Source: Amylostereum areolatum | Taxonomy: Eukaryota > Basidiomycota > Agaricomycetes > Russulales > Stereaceae | NCBI GenBank assembly: GCA_012932865.1 | Contig: SAXG01000027.1 | Span: 310,001 to 374,000 of the forward strand | Reading direction: 5' to 3' | DNA: 64,000 bases | Shown here: piece after piece, positions 47,644 to 58,886 of the stretch | How positions within the stretch are numbered: the first letter of the stretch is position 1 | Layout of the letters: every line of letters starts with the position of its first letter | The notes under the pieces: model-generated | Seen by the model: only the letters and a program-made list of their open reading frames with translations | What the model was told of the DNA's origin: nothing | The model's database searches: none | Made by a program: the position numbers and the translations under genes

Positions 47644-50600
47644 GTGTACCTGTGCCTGCATACATACAACCGATGCCTCAGAATCTTATCTATATACCCC
47701 CCGGGGTGCCGTTGTGTACGTTCCTCTTCCCGCGCTGCATCCCTCCCCCCCTCTGATCATTCTCCTATGAAGCGTACAGTCTCCCCCATCCTGTCAGAAG
47801 GCGATATGGATATTGACACCGTACAGTCGGGGGAGGACGAACGCCGCTGGGACCCGTATGATATAGAGCTGCGCTGCCTTTGCGGACGCGTTTTCCAAAA
47901 GTCGGCGCCATACCACCTACACCTCCGGACATGCACGCAGGGAAAGAAACGGCGTCATGATGCCCTTCAGGCGGCCAAATCCACCTACCGTCAGAAGAAG
48001 TACGTGCGCACAGCGCGCTCTCCCGAAATGCCCCCCATCGCCAGTACTAGCACCGGTAGTACACCGGGTTTACTGGATACCTATGCTTCCGAGACCTGCG
48101 AAGGTGATTTCCCCGAGGTGCGCTCCCATCTCTTTCAATTGGGCCCGTTGACTATCATACTGACGAACCTCGTAAGCTCGAGGCACTCGCCCCCGAACCG
48201 CTCGCGACGGAGTCCACTGTCGCTCAGTCGACGCACGGGCGTCCTATACGCACCACACGGGGTGTCTTGCCCAAGAAGGTCCTGGAGTACTTTGATACAC
48301 GACCAGAGGCTCAGGCTGCCTTGCCCCCTCCGGAGTTGTGCAACGACTTTGCGGAACGGCCATCGCAGCCAATGCCGATTTCACCTCCTGTCCTCGATTC
48401 CACGTGCAATCGCTTTGGTATGTTTCGCCGCTACCGCACTGCACATTTTCCATCCCACGACCCGGAGTCTTATCTGTAGCCAGAAGACTTTGTCGATGTC
48501 CCTCGTGTAATGCCATTGTATCAAGTATCCGACACCTCGTCCACAGTCCCATCTCCCCCACGCACGATGGCACAGATACTGTACCCATTCGAGAACCTCA
48601 GCGCCTTCCTTCTCAGTGACTGGTTCTGGTCAGATGGCGATCAGAAGACCCTCGCTAACTTTCAGAGGCTGGTAGGCCTTCTCGACCCGGCGAGATTTTC
48701 CTTAGAGGATATACAGAGCACGCATTGGCCAGATATCCATCGGCTGCTGTCAGAAGAATCCCTGGAAGGTCGTGAATGGGAAGATCCGGACACCACGGCT
48801 GAGGGTGGGTGGCGAACCACGCCCATCAGCATACCGGTACCCTTGCGCAGCGCAACGCCTCCCGGCACCTATACATACAATGCCGGCGATCTTCATCACC
48901 GCACCCTCCTGTCTGTCATCCGCGAGAAGCTTGAAAACGATGCAGAGCAACATTTGTTTCACTACGAGCCGTTCGAGCTTCACTGGCAGCGCACACCCTC
49001 TTCCGTCCCCGAACGCGTCCACGGTGAACTCTATTCTTCAACAGCCTTCCTTGATGCCCACCAACAGTTGCAAGCACAGCCCCCCGAACCAGGATGCGAC
49101 CGCCCTCGTGTCGTCCTCGGTATGATGCATGCCTCAGATGCCTCGCATCTGGCCCAATTCGGCGACGCAAAAATGTGGCCCTTTTATACGGCGTATGGCA
49201 ACGAGTCCAAGTATAGACGATCCAAGCCTTCAAACCATCTTTGTACCCACACAGCTTATTTCCTTGGGGTAGGTGCTGCCTCCGATCCATGATTCGATGC
49301 CGCTGACTCTACTCGCCGCCGCCTCCTAGCTCCCTGACGATTTCCAAGAGTTCGTCTTCATGCACACCGGCGCCGGACCCTCCCAACCGCTGGAGACGCA
49401 CTGCCGGCGTGAGATCTACCACGCTCAACTGAAGATTTTATTTGACGCGGAGTTCATGCATGCGTACGAGCACAGCATTGTCTTCCGGTGCTACGACGGT
49501 ATCGAGAGGCGATTTTTCCCTCGCATCTTCACATATTCGGCCGATTACCCTGAGAAGCACGGCATCGTTTCCTCGGGTTTCCCCGCCGTTTCGCACCGCC
49601 TGACTGCCTCGTTTTCAGGGTTTATCTCGCCAGCATACGAAACCTGGGCAAGTGCCCTTGCCCTCGATGCACCATCACTCTCGCCGAGGTTAACCAAATG
49701 GGCACGCCGCACGATCTTGACTCCCGCCTCACGGCAGCCCGTGTCAACGACCAAGAATATCGGCAGACGGTCACTCGTGCACGCAAGCTTATCTACGAGA
49801 AAAACCTGGCACCCAACAGCGCGGCCGTCGATCGGCTCCTCAAGGACAAGTCATTGGTACCCACAGAGGTGCGTATCTCGGAATCCACACTACTGGTCAA
49901 CAATCTACACTCACTATCTCCGGTATCGATGCAACAGAATACATTTTCGCACCTCCTTGGCCCTCTCGGATTCAACCATTTCCCCATGCTCGTAGTCGAC
50001 CTCATGCACGAGTTTGAACTAGGGGTCTGGAAAGCATTTTTTGTCCATCTCTTGCGCATCATGGATGTCCTGAAATTACTACCAGAAGTCGATCGTCGGT
50101 ACAGACAACTCATCCCGTACTTTTCCCCGCCTTCGACTAATGTCTGATTTGAAAAACTTCCAGATACCGCGAGATCCCGATGTTTGGTCAAAGCACGATA
50201 AGGAGATTCTCGCGCAACGTCTCGGAGCTTAAGCAACTTGCCGCGCGCGACTATGAAGACATCCTCCAGGTGAGATATCCGGCGCCTCTCACCGGGCTTC
50301 AAGACCTTGTCGCTGATGAAAGACACGTAGTGTGCTATACCTGTATTCGAAGGATTATTACCTGATGAAGAGGACAATGATCGCCTCATGCGAGTATTGT
50401 TCTTAGCTGCCCACTGGCATGGCCTCGCAAAGCTGCGGATGCACACAGACACCACAATCAACATCTTTCGCTCCGTGACAACGTCCTTGGGCGATGCCGT
50501 TAGGGAATTCAAACAAACGACCTGCAGCAAATTCGAAACATGTGAATTGCCGCGTGAGGCCAATGCTCGGATTCGGCGTGAAGCAGCTCGTGCTGCAGCC

Positions 50601-52700
50601 AAGGTGCGCCTTCTCCTCTCGGATGGTTTGACTCTTTGCTAATACCGGGTTGCTAGAACGCTGGTGTATCTAACTCGTCTGCTCTGACCACAACGCCCCC
50701 TCTCCTCGCGCACGAACCGTTGCCGTCGCGCGACTTATCCCAACCGACCGCCTTGACTACAGCACCTTCTCCTTCACGTTCAACGCAGATCACGACCTCT
50801 GGAGATCCACCGCAGGTGCACTCTGACGACATCTTAATGAGGCGACGATCTTCCCCGACCGTCCCCCCAGGAGAGGCCGAGGAACCGGTTCAAGAAGATG
50901 ACAATCTGGACGAGCACGTCCCTCTCACAAAGAGCTACACCCGAGGCCGGGGACGGCCCCGCGGGCGTGGTGGTCGGGGTCGGGGGCGCGGACGCGGACG
51001 CGGAGGCGGCAAGGGCAAGGACCGCCACCAACCTACGCTGACGATCCGCGAACAAGTGCGACTTACGAGAGCTAGCCAGACAGGCCCCACCCAAGGTACC
51101 TCCACGCATCCTATGACGGGACCAATCCCGCGTCAGAGCGCTCGCGTCAAGAAGGAACTCAACCTGAACACATACACATGGCACGCCCTCGGCGATTATC
51201 CGTCCACCATCGTATCGGTTGGCACCACCGACTCTTATACCACGGAACGCGTGCGTACACTTCGTCAGCTTCACTTCGCTATAGCAGCTCACTACTGCTC
51301 TCGCAGTACGAATTAGAACACCGCACCGGCAAAGGTCGCTATCGGCGCACCAACCGCAAGAACTTCCTCATGCAAATGACGCAGATAGAGCGACGCCAAC
51401 GTCGCTTGCGAGAGATCCGCCAGATGCTCAGCGAAGTGCGTGAGGTGACGGACGACATAGCTCGAGATCCGCATGCCCATTACCATATTGGAATCACACA
51501 AAATAATCCCGTGCACGTACCCACATGGATCAGCAATTTTTCTCGGGATCCAGCTCTTCATGTAGGTATTCTCTACTCCTTAAACAACTGCACACCCTCT
51601 GATGTCACTTTCGCAGGGGTTTGTACCCGCCTTGCGGCAACACTTACTCCCTCGCATTCAAAAGATCCACGCCGGCGAAGCTCTGGCTCTTCGTGCTCAG
51701 GTGATGACCGCCCACGCTTTGTCATCCCCTGAACTCCCCGAAGAAGGACAAACCCGCCACGTAATCCTCAAGGAGGATCGAATTTATGGCCACAAGGTCA
51801 TGACGGTGAACTACACGACGTACGACATTCGCAGGACCTACGACACCTTGTCGCCAGGCAAGGACCGTGATGCAGTCATGTTCCTTCCTGACGCCGGGGA
51901 GCCCTCTTCTTCGCACTATCAATATGCCCGCGTACTGGGAGCTTACCACGCAAATGTTGTTTACACAGGCCCTGGCTCCTTGGACTTTCGCCCCCGCCGA
52001 GTTGACTTCCTGTGGGTCCGACACTTCCAAGCCGAAAATCAGGAGACCCCCACCCAGCGCTGGTCATCCTGCCGGCTCGAAAAACTGGTTTTCCCCCCGC
52101 TGTCTCAAGAGGGATCCTTCGGCTTCATTGACCCCAGCAATGTTATACGAGGTGTCCACATCATCCCTGCCTTTGCGTACGGGCGGAAGCATGAGGATGG
52201 GCTCGGGATGTCAGCCGCGGAGCATGCGAACGACGGTGCAGACTGGAACAACTATTACGTTGCACAGTACGTCCACGTCGAAACATTCAACTCCCTCCCT
52301 TCTCACATCCACCTTAGGTTCTCTGATCGAGACCTCCTCATGCGCCAACATTGGGGACAGGCTGTCGGGCATACTTATACGCACGCCCATCCAGATAACA
52401 TCGACGACATCTTCCCGTACCACATCCCAAGCACCGCATCACCCACCTCCCCCGTGAACCGCACCCCCACAGACCACAGCAATCACAACACTACATCGGA
52501 TGCACAGGAGCTACACAACGACGGTGACGCTGCCTTCTCAGGAGGTGACGTCGACCTCGGTTCGGATTTGGAAGAGGAAGGCGAGCCGTGGCACGAAGAT
52601 GAAGTAGCGCCCGATGAGCGGGATATCGTCGTATTCGAGGGCTCATACGATTGACGTTAACACTGAAGCAGCACGAACTACTGATCGACCTATGTAGCGC
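47644..52700 (+). mobile_element. Plavaka/CACTA-like DNA transposon (ends not defined)
   Basis: Defined by the large transposase-type gene it carries. I searched both flanks by eye (46950-47766 and 52655-53200) for matching terminal inverted repeats and found none, so the boundaries are those of the coding region with a small margin. The element is probably old or its repeats are short. Confidence 0.6.
47767..52654 (+). CDS. Plavaka-like transposase (in-frame stop at 48477)
   Basis: The N-terminal exon holds a zinc-finger-like CLCGRVFQKSAPYHLHLRTC. After an intron (48121-48179) come GRPIRTTRGVLPKKVLEYFD and NRFGMFRRYRTAHFPSHDPE, the usual pre-domain signature. The core reads LGMMHASDASHLAQFGDAKM, THTAYFLG, then LPDDFQEFVFMHTGAGPSQP, EIYHAQLKILFDAEFMHAYE, ERRFFPRIFTYSADYPEK, YRQTVTRARKLIYEKNLAPN, LVVDLMHEFELGVWKAFFVH (likely catalytic acids) and FSRNVSELKQLAARDYEDIL. 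A Gly/Arg-rich stretch (about 50937-51020, RGRGRPRGRG) is AT-hook-like. The C-terminal part ends at 52652-52654. These match the Plavaka group of basidiomycete CACTA-like transposases. TAG at 48477-48479 lies in frame between HDPESYL and PEDFVDVP, so the copy is probably inactive unless an intron hides it. Confidence 0.75.
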
Positions 52701-53750
52701 ACACACCCTTTTCCACGACATACGCGATTCGAAACACACTGAGCAAACTTCGAATGGACTTGGTTTCACCCTCCGTCAAAGCAAGTGATGAACGATGAAG
52801 GGCGGGGCAACAACGGCAGAGGAAGGCTGTCTGCAAGGCACGCATACTACGAAGTGCTAACAGTAACTCCCGGCGAGCGTCTATGCGTGGGAAAAGTTTA
52901 CTTACGCCAGCACTCATCAACATTCGCAGTTGTAACTCTGCTTTCCCTACAGGTATGAAGTGACATGATGTCGTCACGCGCACCGCACTACCTCTTACGC
53001 AAAACCGCATTTACTCACCTTGCGTGACGCGCCTCGCTCGTTTACGGTGGCGCGAGTGCCGTAGCCGGGCTCTCGTGACGGACGTCGAAGGTATCGACGG
53101 GGGAATGTAGCCGAGCAACGGTGAGTAGGGGAAAACTCATCCAACAATCCGGCGCTCACCAATATCGCCACGTCGTCTTCACGCGCGCAACGTTCAACCC
53201 TATAAACGCATGGATCCACGGGTCGAAATCTTCGAATAAGGGGAACAAATATTTGGTACGTCCGTCCATTTTGCACGCGAGAACAGGCCTCTCAGATTTT
53301 CGTAGAAAAGGTGTTCGGATGGAAAGATACGGCCGAGGAGGGCCGCTGGCTCTCACCAAACTGTATGTGTACGTCGGAGAATGCGATGCGGTTCGACGGG
53401 TTGAAGGCGATTGAGACGGGACCCGTTGAAAAGGTCGAAGAAGCTTAACGGGGCAGGTTGAACGGTAAGCGAGATCGTAATTCGGAAGGTTTACAACACT
53501 CACAACGAACATAGGACGGATGAGTGCGCGTTAGTCGGCGACGCAGGGATGACCGGGGGATGACGAGGAAAGTAACGATCTAAAGCCGGAATCACAGAAG
53601 AACAAGAATATATATACCAAAAGAACAAACATCCTTCAAGACGTACACGTCGGATGACGTGGGTCGTTGGGTCGAGGTCGTGGACGCGAGACGACTTAGA
53701 CGCTCGAGTTTGGCGGCGAACGACGCGTCGCGTTCACGCGAGTTCACTTC
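52655..53750. other. no firm gene; protein-like minus-strand frames
   Basis: Minus-strand frames at 53010-52690 (LLLALRSMRALQTAFLCRCC, ALTEGETKSIRSLLSVFRIA) and 53512-53156 look partly coding, but introns between them do not keep phase. No family is recognised. It may be a decayed gene. Confidence 0.35.
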
Positions 53751-53820
53751 CACTTCTCTCTGCCCACTTCTCTCTGCCCACTTCTCTCTGCCCACCACTC
53801 CCTGCCCACCACTCCCTGCC
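53751..53820 (+). repeat. 14-nt minisatellite, five copies
   Basis: Three copies of CACTTCTCTCTGCC (53751-53792) are followed by two of CACCACTCCCTGCC (53793-53820). The pyrimidine-rich array ends 41 nt before the ATG of the next gene, so it lies in its leader or core promoter. Confidence 0.9.
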
Positions 53821-53861
53821 CACATCCTTGCAAACCTTCTCATCCAAACTGATTCACACCC

Positions 53862-54381
53862 ATGGTATGTCACTTTTGGCAGAAGTGAACGTATTTAGTC
53901 GGCTAACAAGGATAATAGACGTCGTTCATAGAGTACATATTGGTTGGAACCCTTCCCATCCTCGCCGTCGCACTCTTCAAAAGCCGTCGGGTGCGTACAC
54001 GAGATTTCGATTAGCGGGTCGAACACTAACGAATAAGCAGGAGAACATGGCTTTGACCGCTAACTTAGCGTCCGCGAGGGCTCAAAGGCAGCGCGTCCTC
54101 ACATTCGTTGACAAGATATTGCGTAAACTGGTACGTTTGCCGCAGCATGCATGCGACGGATACTGACAGGCTTCACAGGAGGTCTCAATGTACCGCGAGA
54201 CTGGCGTTGAGACGGGCGGCGAAGGGCCGGGGACCAATATGGTGCGTAGTGTCGTCAGGTCGGCTCCTGTACCTTCGCTAATGGACGCTCGTGGCACACG
54301 CAGGTCGCCGTCGAACGTATCCGACGTGTTGAGCGCGACGTCGTACGCTTGCGCGAGGAGTGGGCGGCCGCTTTTGTTTAG
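53862..54381 (+). CDS. small single-pass membrane protein, start codon alone on exon 1
   Basis: Five exons join in phase 0: 53862-53864 (ATG only), 53919-53990, 54041-54130, 54179-54241 and 54304-54381. The product has 101 residues. Exon 2 gives TSFIEYILVGTLPILAVALF plus KSRR, a membrane helix with a basic stop. Next comes a helical part (ENMALTANLASARAQRQRVL, then TFVDKILRKL), a short glycine-rich hinge, and a charged C-terminal helix (VAVERIRRVERDVVRLREEW). Donors GTATGT, GTGCGT, GTACGT and GTGCGT and acceptors TAG/CAG are all good, and every intron is 48-62 nt. No family is recognised. A mitochondrial inner-membrane or ER protein with a coiled tail is the likely type. Confidence 0.72.
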
Positions 54382-55691
54382 CCATGTCGCTGTATATCTG
54401 TATATCTTGAAATTCATAGCGTTTCCCCCTTGGCCCCTCACCAGTCACACGAAACCCCGCAGGTCATGGCACTGTCGATTTCCGACCCCTCCACACCTCG
54501 TCAACTTGACGTCTGGCGGACGGTTTCACTCAACCTGACGAAAACACGGCCACGCGATGATCTACGAGCGATCAGTCTGCAGGTGTGATGGCAATAATAT
54601 GCCTGCTTGACGGTCTTGTCAAGCTCACGACCTCTAGACTAGCGGTCAGCGAGCGATGAGCAGGCGCAGGAAGGATGCTGCTAGACTGTGCACAAAACTA
54701 TCGTGTTGTCAACTACATGTTTTATTTATGGCAATGGAATGTCCGTGCAAGCTCGGACCGACGACGGCGACCAATCGATGGTCACATAGACATCCCTGAC
54801 CTACTCCCCGGGTCCCGCTATTTTTCCGACAAGAAGATGGACGGTTCGCAGGCAGGGTGCTATTCCCTGGTATATGCCTGCTCTGCGACCGTCGGAGCGA
54901 CACGGTCCGGTCACAACCGGAGGGCAATATCTGGGTCCCCCTGACCCCCCGATGCAGCTGCCCTTGTCCAGGAGCCGGTCGTCAGTTGTTCTGACGTTAC
55001 CGATCCCTCCAGGGCCCTCCTACGGCTCTTTCCGCGCGGGATCACTCGAAGGACGAACGTCGAAGACAGAATGTGCCACATCCTATCCATCGCATCGTGG
55101 TGATACCGCGTTTCCACATCTAGCTTTTGGTATGGCCAAATGATTCCCTGGCAGTCATCAGTGGTCATTGGCATCGATGCCGCTGGTATAACTGGGCAAC
55201 CGGCTCCCCAAACCATCGACATCCATCAAGCCTGACCGGGTGGCACTTTCAAAGGCACGTTTCAGAATAACACTCCGACATATCGCGCTAGCAGGCTGGA
55301 ACAAAGCAACATGTGCTGACTGTTCGTTGTCCTCGTTTAGTCTCGGTCCTTGCGGTATGCTCTCAGCCTGTGCAATTATTGGTTGAACCGTGAGGACGAG
55401 TCGGAGCTGTGCAAATTTTCCAAGAACATGCATAACTGGCGGAGGGTGAATTTCTCCACGACATTAGCCCAATAACACGCGTTGACACTGTATACAATAG
55501 GCCTTTAGTCTGATTCGGTTCGGACTCTCGGAGACCAAGCGCCCTCTCCGCTCAAATGGAGGCGTCAGGAATTGAGATAGACAATGCTATATGGTTTGGT
55601 TCTGTATTCGCAGGGGTAGCAGTGCTGTCCAGGCGCCCGGTTCCAGGTACTTAAACAAGGCCGACCCTCTAGCCGTCTCCCCAGCTCCTAC
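54382..55691. other. no gene recognised
   Basis: A 1.3 kb stretch with overlapping short frames on both strands, none with motifs. The end (about 55640-55691) is the promoter of the pseudokinase gene. Confidence 0.45.
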
Positions 55692-56792
55692 ATGTCCTCA
55701 ATGCCCTCCGTGATTAACTTCCCTCGGTTTCATATACCTGACGACCTTCTCTCACTAATGGGCAAGAGGCGTCCCCTTCCCGATCGGGAATCCGAGGTCC
55801 ACATCTCCCATATTCCACACGATGACAGCGGCACTACTAAGCCTCTTCCGACGCGGGAGAGTATCTGCTCCTACGAGAAGTGGTCCGGGGAAGGCGTCAC
55901 GAAAAAACTCCTTTCCAGTGGTATAATATGGAAGGACCTCAAAGATGGCCAGCTCCGTCGTACCGAAGGCGTCCCCGCCACAACTGACATCAACGAGCTT
56001 CCCGCTTCCCCACCGCTTCCCCGGAACCACCTATTTCCTCCGTGGAAATCCGACACCACACACACCCCTACGCCCATTCCCTCAGACGCCTGTATTAAGG
56101 GCCAGGACATCTCAGACTATGACCCATCCATGACGCCGGCGCCGGCCGCGGCTCTCTCCGCAGAGGTCGAACTTCTCGAGTTCCTCCGCGTCCATCCCCA
56201 TCCAAATGTGGTACATTACTACGGCTGTATCAGGAACGGGGATCTCCTCACGTCGGCCTGTCTACGTCGGAACAAGTGCACGCTCGAGTGCGCGATGAAC
56301 GGTAACATGTTCCTCAGCAGTCGAAGGGTCACCCGCGGAATCCGCGCCGCGCTCAAGCACCTACACTCCCTCGGGATCGCACATGGCAATCTAAACGTAG
56401 CAAACACCATGCTCTCAGACACAGGAGATCCTGTTGTCATCAATTTCGAACGGGCGTGCCGCCGGGCGCAGACGCCTTACTCGGGCCGCGAGGAGCGCAC
56501 CCTTGAGCCTCTGCAACCTCTACTGCAGTTGGGCGGAGATGACCAGGATCCTCATCTCTGCAAGGTGGTGTGCGCAGAGGAGTTTGAGAGGGCGACGCAG
56601 GAGGATTACGAGGCGCTGCAGGCGATCGAGCGGGAGATCGACGCATATGCGCGGGCGAGGTGGCGCGCCAAGGTGCAGAGGTTTCTTTCGGTATTTCGTC
56701 CCGCTTCCCTGCCCCTGCGTCCCGCGCAGTGGGGGCGTGTGGTTCATGTTCTGACGAACATCCTCGTACCCATTATGATGTTTATCGCGTGA
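55692..56792 (+). CDS. protein kinase-like protein, probably a pseudokinase, with C-terminal membrane segment
   Basis: A single frame of 366 residues. The N-terminal part (1-150) has no family match. From about residue 150 there is a kinase-like fold: EVELLEFLRVHPHPNVVHYY plus GCIRNGDLL, then RGIRAALKHLHSLGIAHGNL plus NVANTML, then DPVVINFERACR. The catalytic loop HRDLKxxN is here HGNLNVAN, so the proton-accepting Asp is lost. The DFG motif is NFE, so the metal-binding Asp is also lost, and no glycine loop or VAIK lysine is seen. It should not transfer phosphate. The end, VVHVLTNILVPIMMFIA, is a hydrophobic tail anchor. Similar small kinase-like proteins are numerous in Agaricomycetes. Intronless, convergent with the broken kinase downstream. 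Confidence 0.75.
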   Translation: MSSMPSVINFPRFHIPDDLLSLMGKRRPLPDRESEVHISHIPHDDSGTTKPLPTRESICSYEKWSGEGVTKKLLSSGIIWKDLKDGQLRRTEGVPATTDINELPASPPLPRNHLFPPWKSDTTHTPTPIPSDACIKGQDISDYDPSMTPAPAAALSAEVELLEFLRVHPHPNVVHYYGCIRNGDLLTSACLRRNKCTLECAMNGNMFLSSRRVTRGIRAALKHLHSLGIAHGNLNVANTMLSDTGDPVVINFERACRRAQTPYSGREERTLEPLQPLLQLGGDDQDPHLCKVVCAEEFERATQEDYEALQAIEREIDAYARARWRAKVQRFLSVFRPASLPLRPAQWGRVVHVLTNILVPIMMFIA

Positions 56793-57387
56793 ACGAGACG
56801 GGGGGGACGAGAAGGGGGGACGAAGCAGGAAGCACCCTTCAACAATACGTACTATACTACACTGGCACAGACTGGCAATTCATGCCTACTACTACTTCGC
56901 TTAATTCTTTCTTTATGGTTGGCCATGCTGGGGGTGCTGATGCATGTCCCTTACCGGGTCCTCGTTATGATTATGAATCATCATCATGATTATGCCGCAA
57001 GGTTTCCGGGTGGTGTTGGCGAGTTTGAGGGCACGAGAGCCAGAAACCGAGGGTCTGGCCCCCTCGCCGTGCGGGCGCGACAAAGCATTGACGACTATGG
57101 TATCTCAACTCGAAATGACGCGCTTTTTGATGCACGGGGATTCCCTGAGGAGTTCCGGAACGATGTTCCTATCCGCTACCGATACCCTTATTCAAGCTTG
57201 GTTTTCACGCTGTGGGCCGCAATGTCGATGAATAGTAGCAGATATACATGCATCCAGTCTACAAATACACATACGCAAAATTCTAAGGTGTTTAACTATT
57301 GATACAAGTAAATTCCGCGTCTCTACGATCATCGTCTTCCCAGCCCAGGATAGAGCGCCTGCGCTCGGGATCCAACCAATACAGGGC
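56793..57387. other. intergenic between convergent genes
   Basis: This should hold both 3' UTRs. Open frames on the plus strand have no motifs. Confidence 0.45.
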
Positions 57388-58751
57388 CTACCACACTTTC
57401 ATCCGGCTTGCCACACGCACTATCACCGATTTCTTCTTCTCATTTGCCTTCGCCACCGGGGGAAGGAGCACAGCGCAAACATCGCCAGTTGTTCCAGGAA
57501 GGAGCACGCTTCCGGTGCGTACAAGGCTGCCTGATGATTGTGGCGTGTCGTTCCTCGGCGTGAGCAAGCTCGAAGAAGGAGGCGTAGGTGTCGCGCCGAG
57601 CACGCCTCGCCGAAGGGTCTCAACAAGGGAATGTCTTGCGCGAGGGTGGACAGGAGGGGCCCGTTCTATACGAGGTGGTGCAAGGGAGCTGTGACATCGC
57701 ATCGCGAGCGGTGGAAGCTCGTAGGGCTTGCCCATGAGGATAGCGTAATTTTCTACCGTCGCCCGCGCCGATTCGCTCGCCGTCGCGAGCTCCGCATCCG
57801 ATAGAAGGAACCTCTTGACTTTCGCGATCTCCCTGCGGACGTGAGCGAGGTGTATACGCTTGGAGGGATCGGGTTCAAGCATGCGGATAAGAAATGCGGT
57901 TGCAGCGGGGGTGATCGGAAGGATGCTGGAGAGAGAGAGCGGGTCGTTGACGTAGTGCGCGAAGTTGTCGTCAGAGGTATGGGCTTTCTTCCAAGGGATA
58001 GCGGCCCGTGATCATGGTGACCAAAATGATCCCGAGGGACCAAACGTCGCTGATGTGCGTGTTGTACGACCTGTGTACGATCTCCGTGCCGATGCATTCT
58101 GTGGGAACGTCATGAGCAGAAATAGGGGCCACAAACGAAGGGAAAACTCACCAGGAGACTTGAAGTACTTGCTCCCCGCACCGAACTGGTAACACTTCCA
58201 TCACCGGCGACGCGAGCCCAAAAGTCAGCAATGTAGTGCTTGCGCCCGTCCTCCGAGACGAGGAATGTTCTCCGGCTTGAGGTCGCGATGGGCAATCCCC
58301 CGTCGATGACAGTAGCGGACGGCGTCGACGATCTGAATGAACGCCTTTTTGATCCTGTCGTCCCTTCTCCAGAAAATGCCGCGCTCCGTGATCGAGGTGA
58401 GCAGGTTTCCCGCCCAGGCAGAGCTCGAAGACGAAGTAGAACCGGCCGTTCTCGATGAAGGTGCGGTGGAGCGTGACGACGTGTGGGATGAATACTCACG
58501 CCGGCGTGCAGGGAGGCCTCCAGCTGGAAGCGTTCGTATGCGGTGCGCCTGGGTCCCTTGTTTTGATGAGCTCTGGACGGGTTGTCATCGTTGTGGGGAA
58601 AGAGACATTTGACGGCGTACTGCCTGCGCGTGCGCATCTCGGTGACGCGGTAGACCGCGCCGAAAGCCCCCACACCGAGGAGTTCAACGATCCGTAAACG
58701 TCCAGCGTCGATAAAATCGCCAAAATTGTCCGGGATCTTGCGCGATGGCAT
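57388..58751 (-). pseudogene. Ran1-type Ser/Thr kinase disrupted by several +1 insertions
   Basis: Starts MPSRKIPDNFGDFIDAGRLR at 58751. Kinase motifs are all readable but in different frames: glycine loop LLGVGAFGAVYRV and YAVKCL, then HVVTLHRTFIENGRFYFVFE, LTSITERGIF, FIQIVDAVRYCHRRGIAHRD plus LKPENI, LVSEDGRKHYIADF, GAGSKYFKSP, and (after an intron) [20 protein letters not shown]. Then DDNFAHYVNDPLSLSSILPI, MLEPDPSKRIHLAHVRREIA and a tail to 57388. Extra single bases are inferred at runs 58485-58487, 58406-58408, 58262-58263, 58220-58223 and 57993-57994, with another shift between 58180 and 58215. Introns do not explain them without deleting conserved motifs. Either a recent pseudogene or homopolymer sequence error; the motif residues (K, D of HRD, D of DFG) are intact. 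Confidence 0.75.
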
Positions 58752-58886
58752 GATTGGGGTGGATGCAATACGGTTGACGTTAGCGTTGGACCAAGTCCAA
58801 GGAACGCAGAGAAGCCCCAATGGCGTGTGCTGTTGCAGAGATGAATGCTGGACGGGGGTTATTGTGGGAATGTAATGGAGGGGGGT

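Noticed and set aside
47644..53200. Terminal inverted repeats of the Plavaka-like element
   Set aside because: Candidate pieces such as GTGACGCG near 53020 and TTGACGCG near 47210 are not inverted matches of useful length, so the ends are left undefined.
58440..58492. An intron (GTGAGT...ATCGAG) in the kinase instead of a frameshift at 58485
   Set aside because: It would keep frame but delete the conserved HVVTLHRTFIE segment and lacks a branch site; GTGAGT is also the expected Val-Ser codons of this family.
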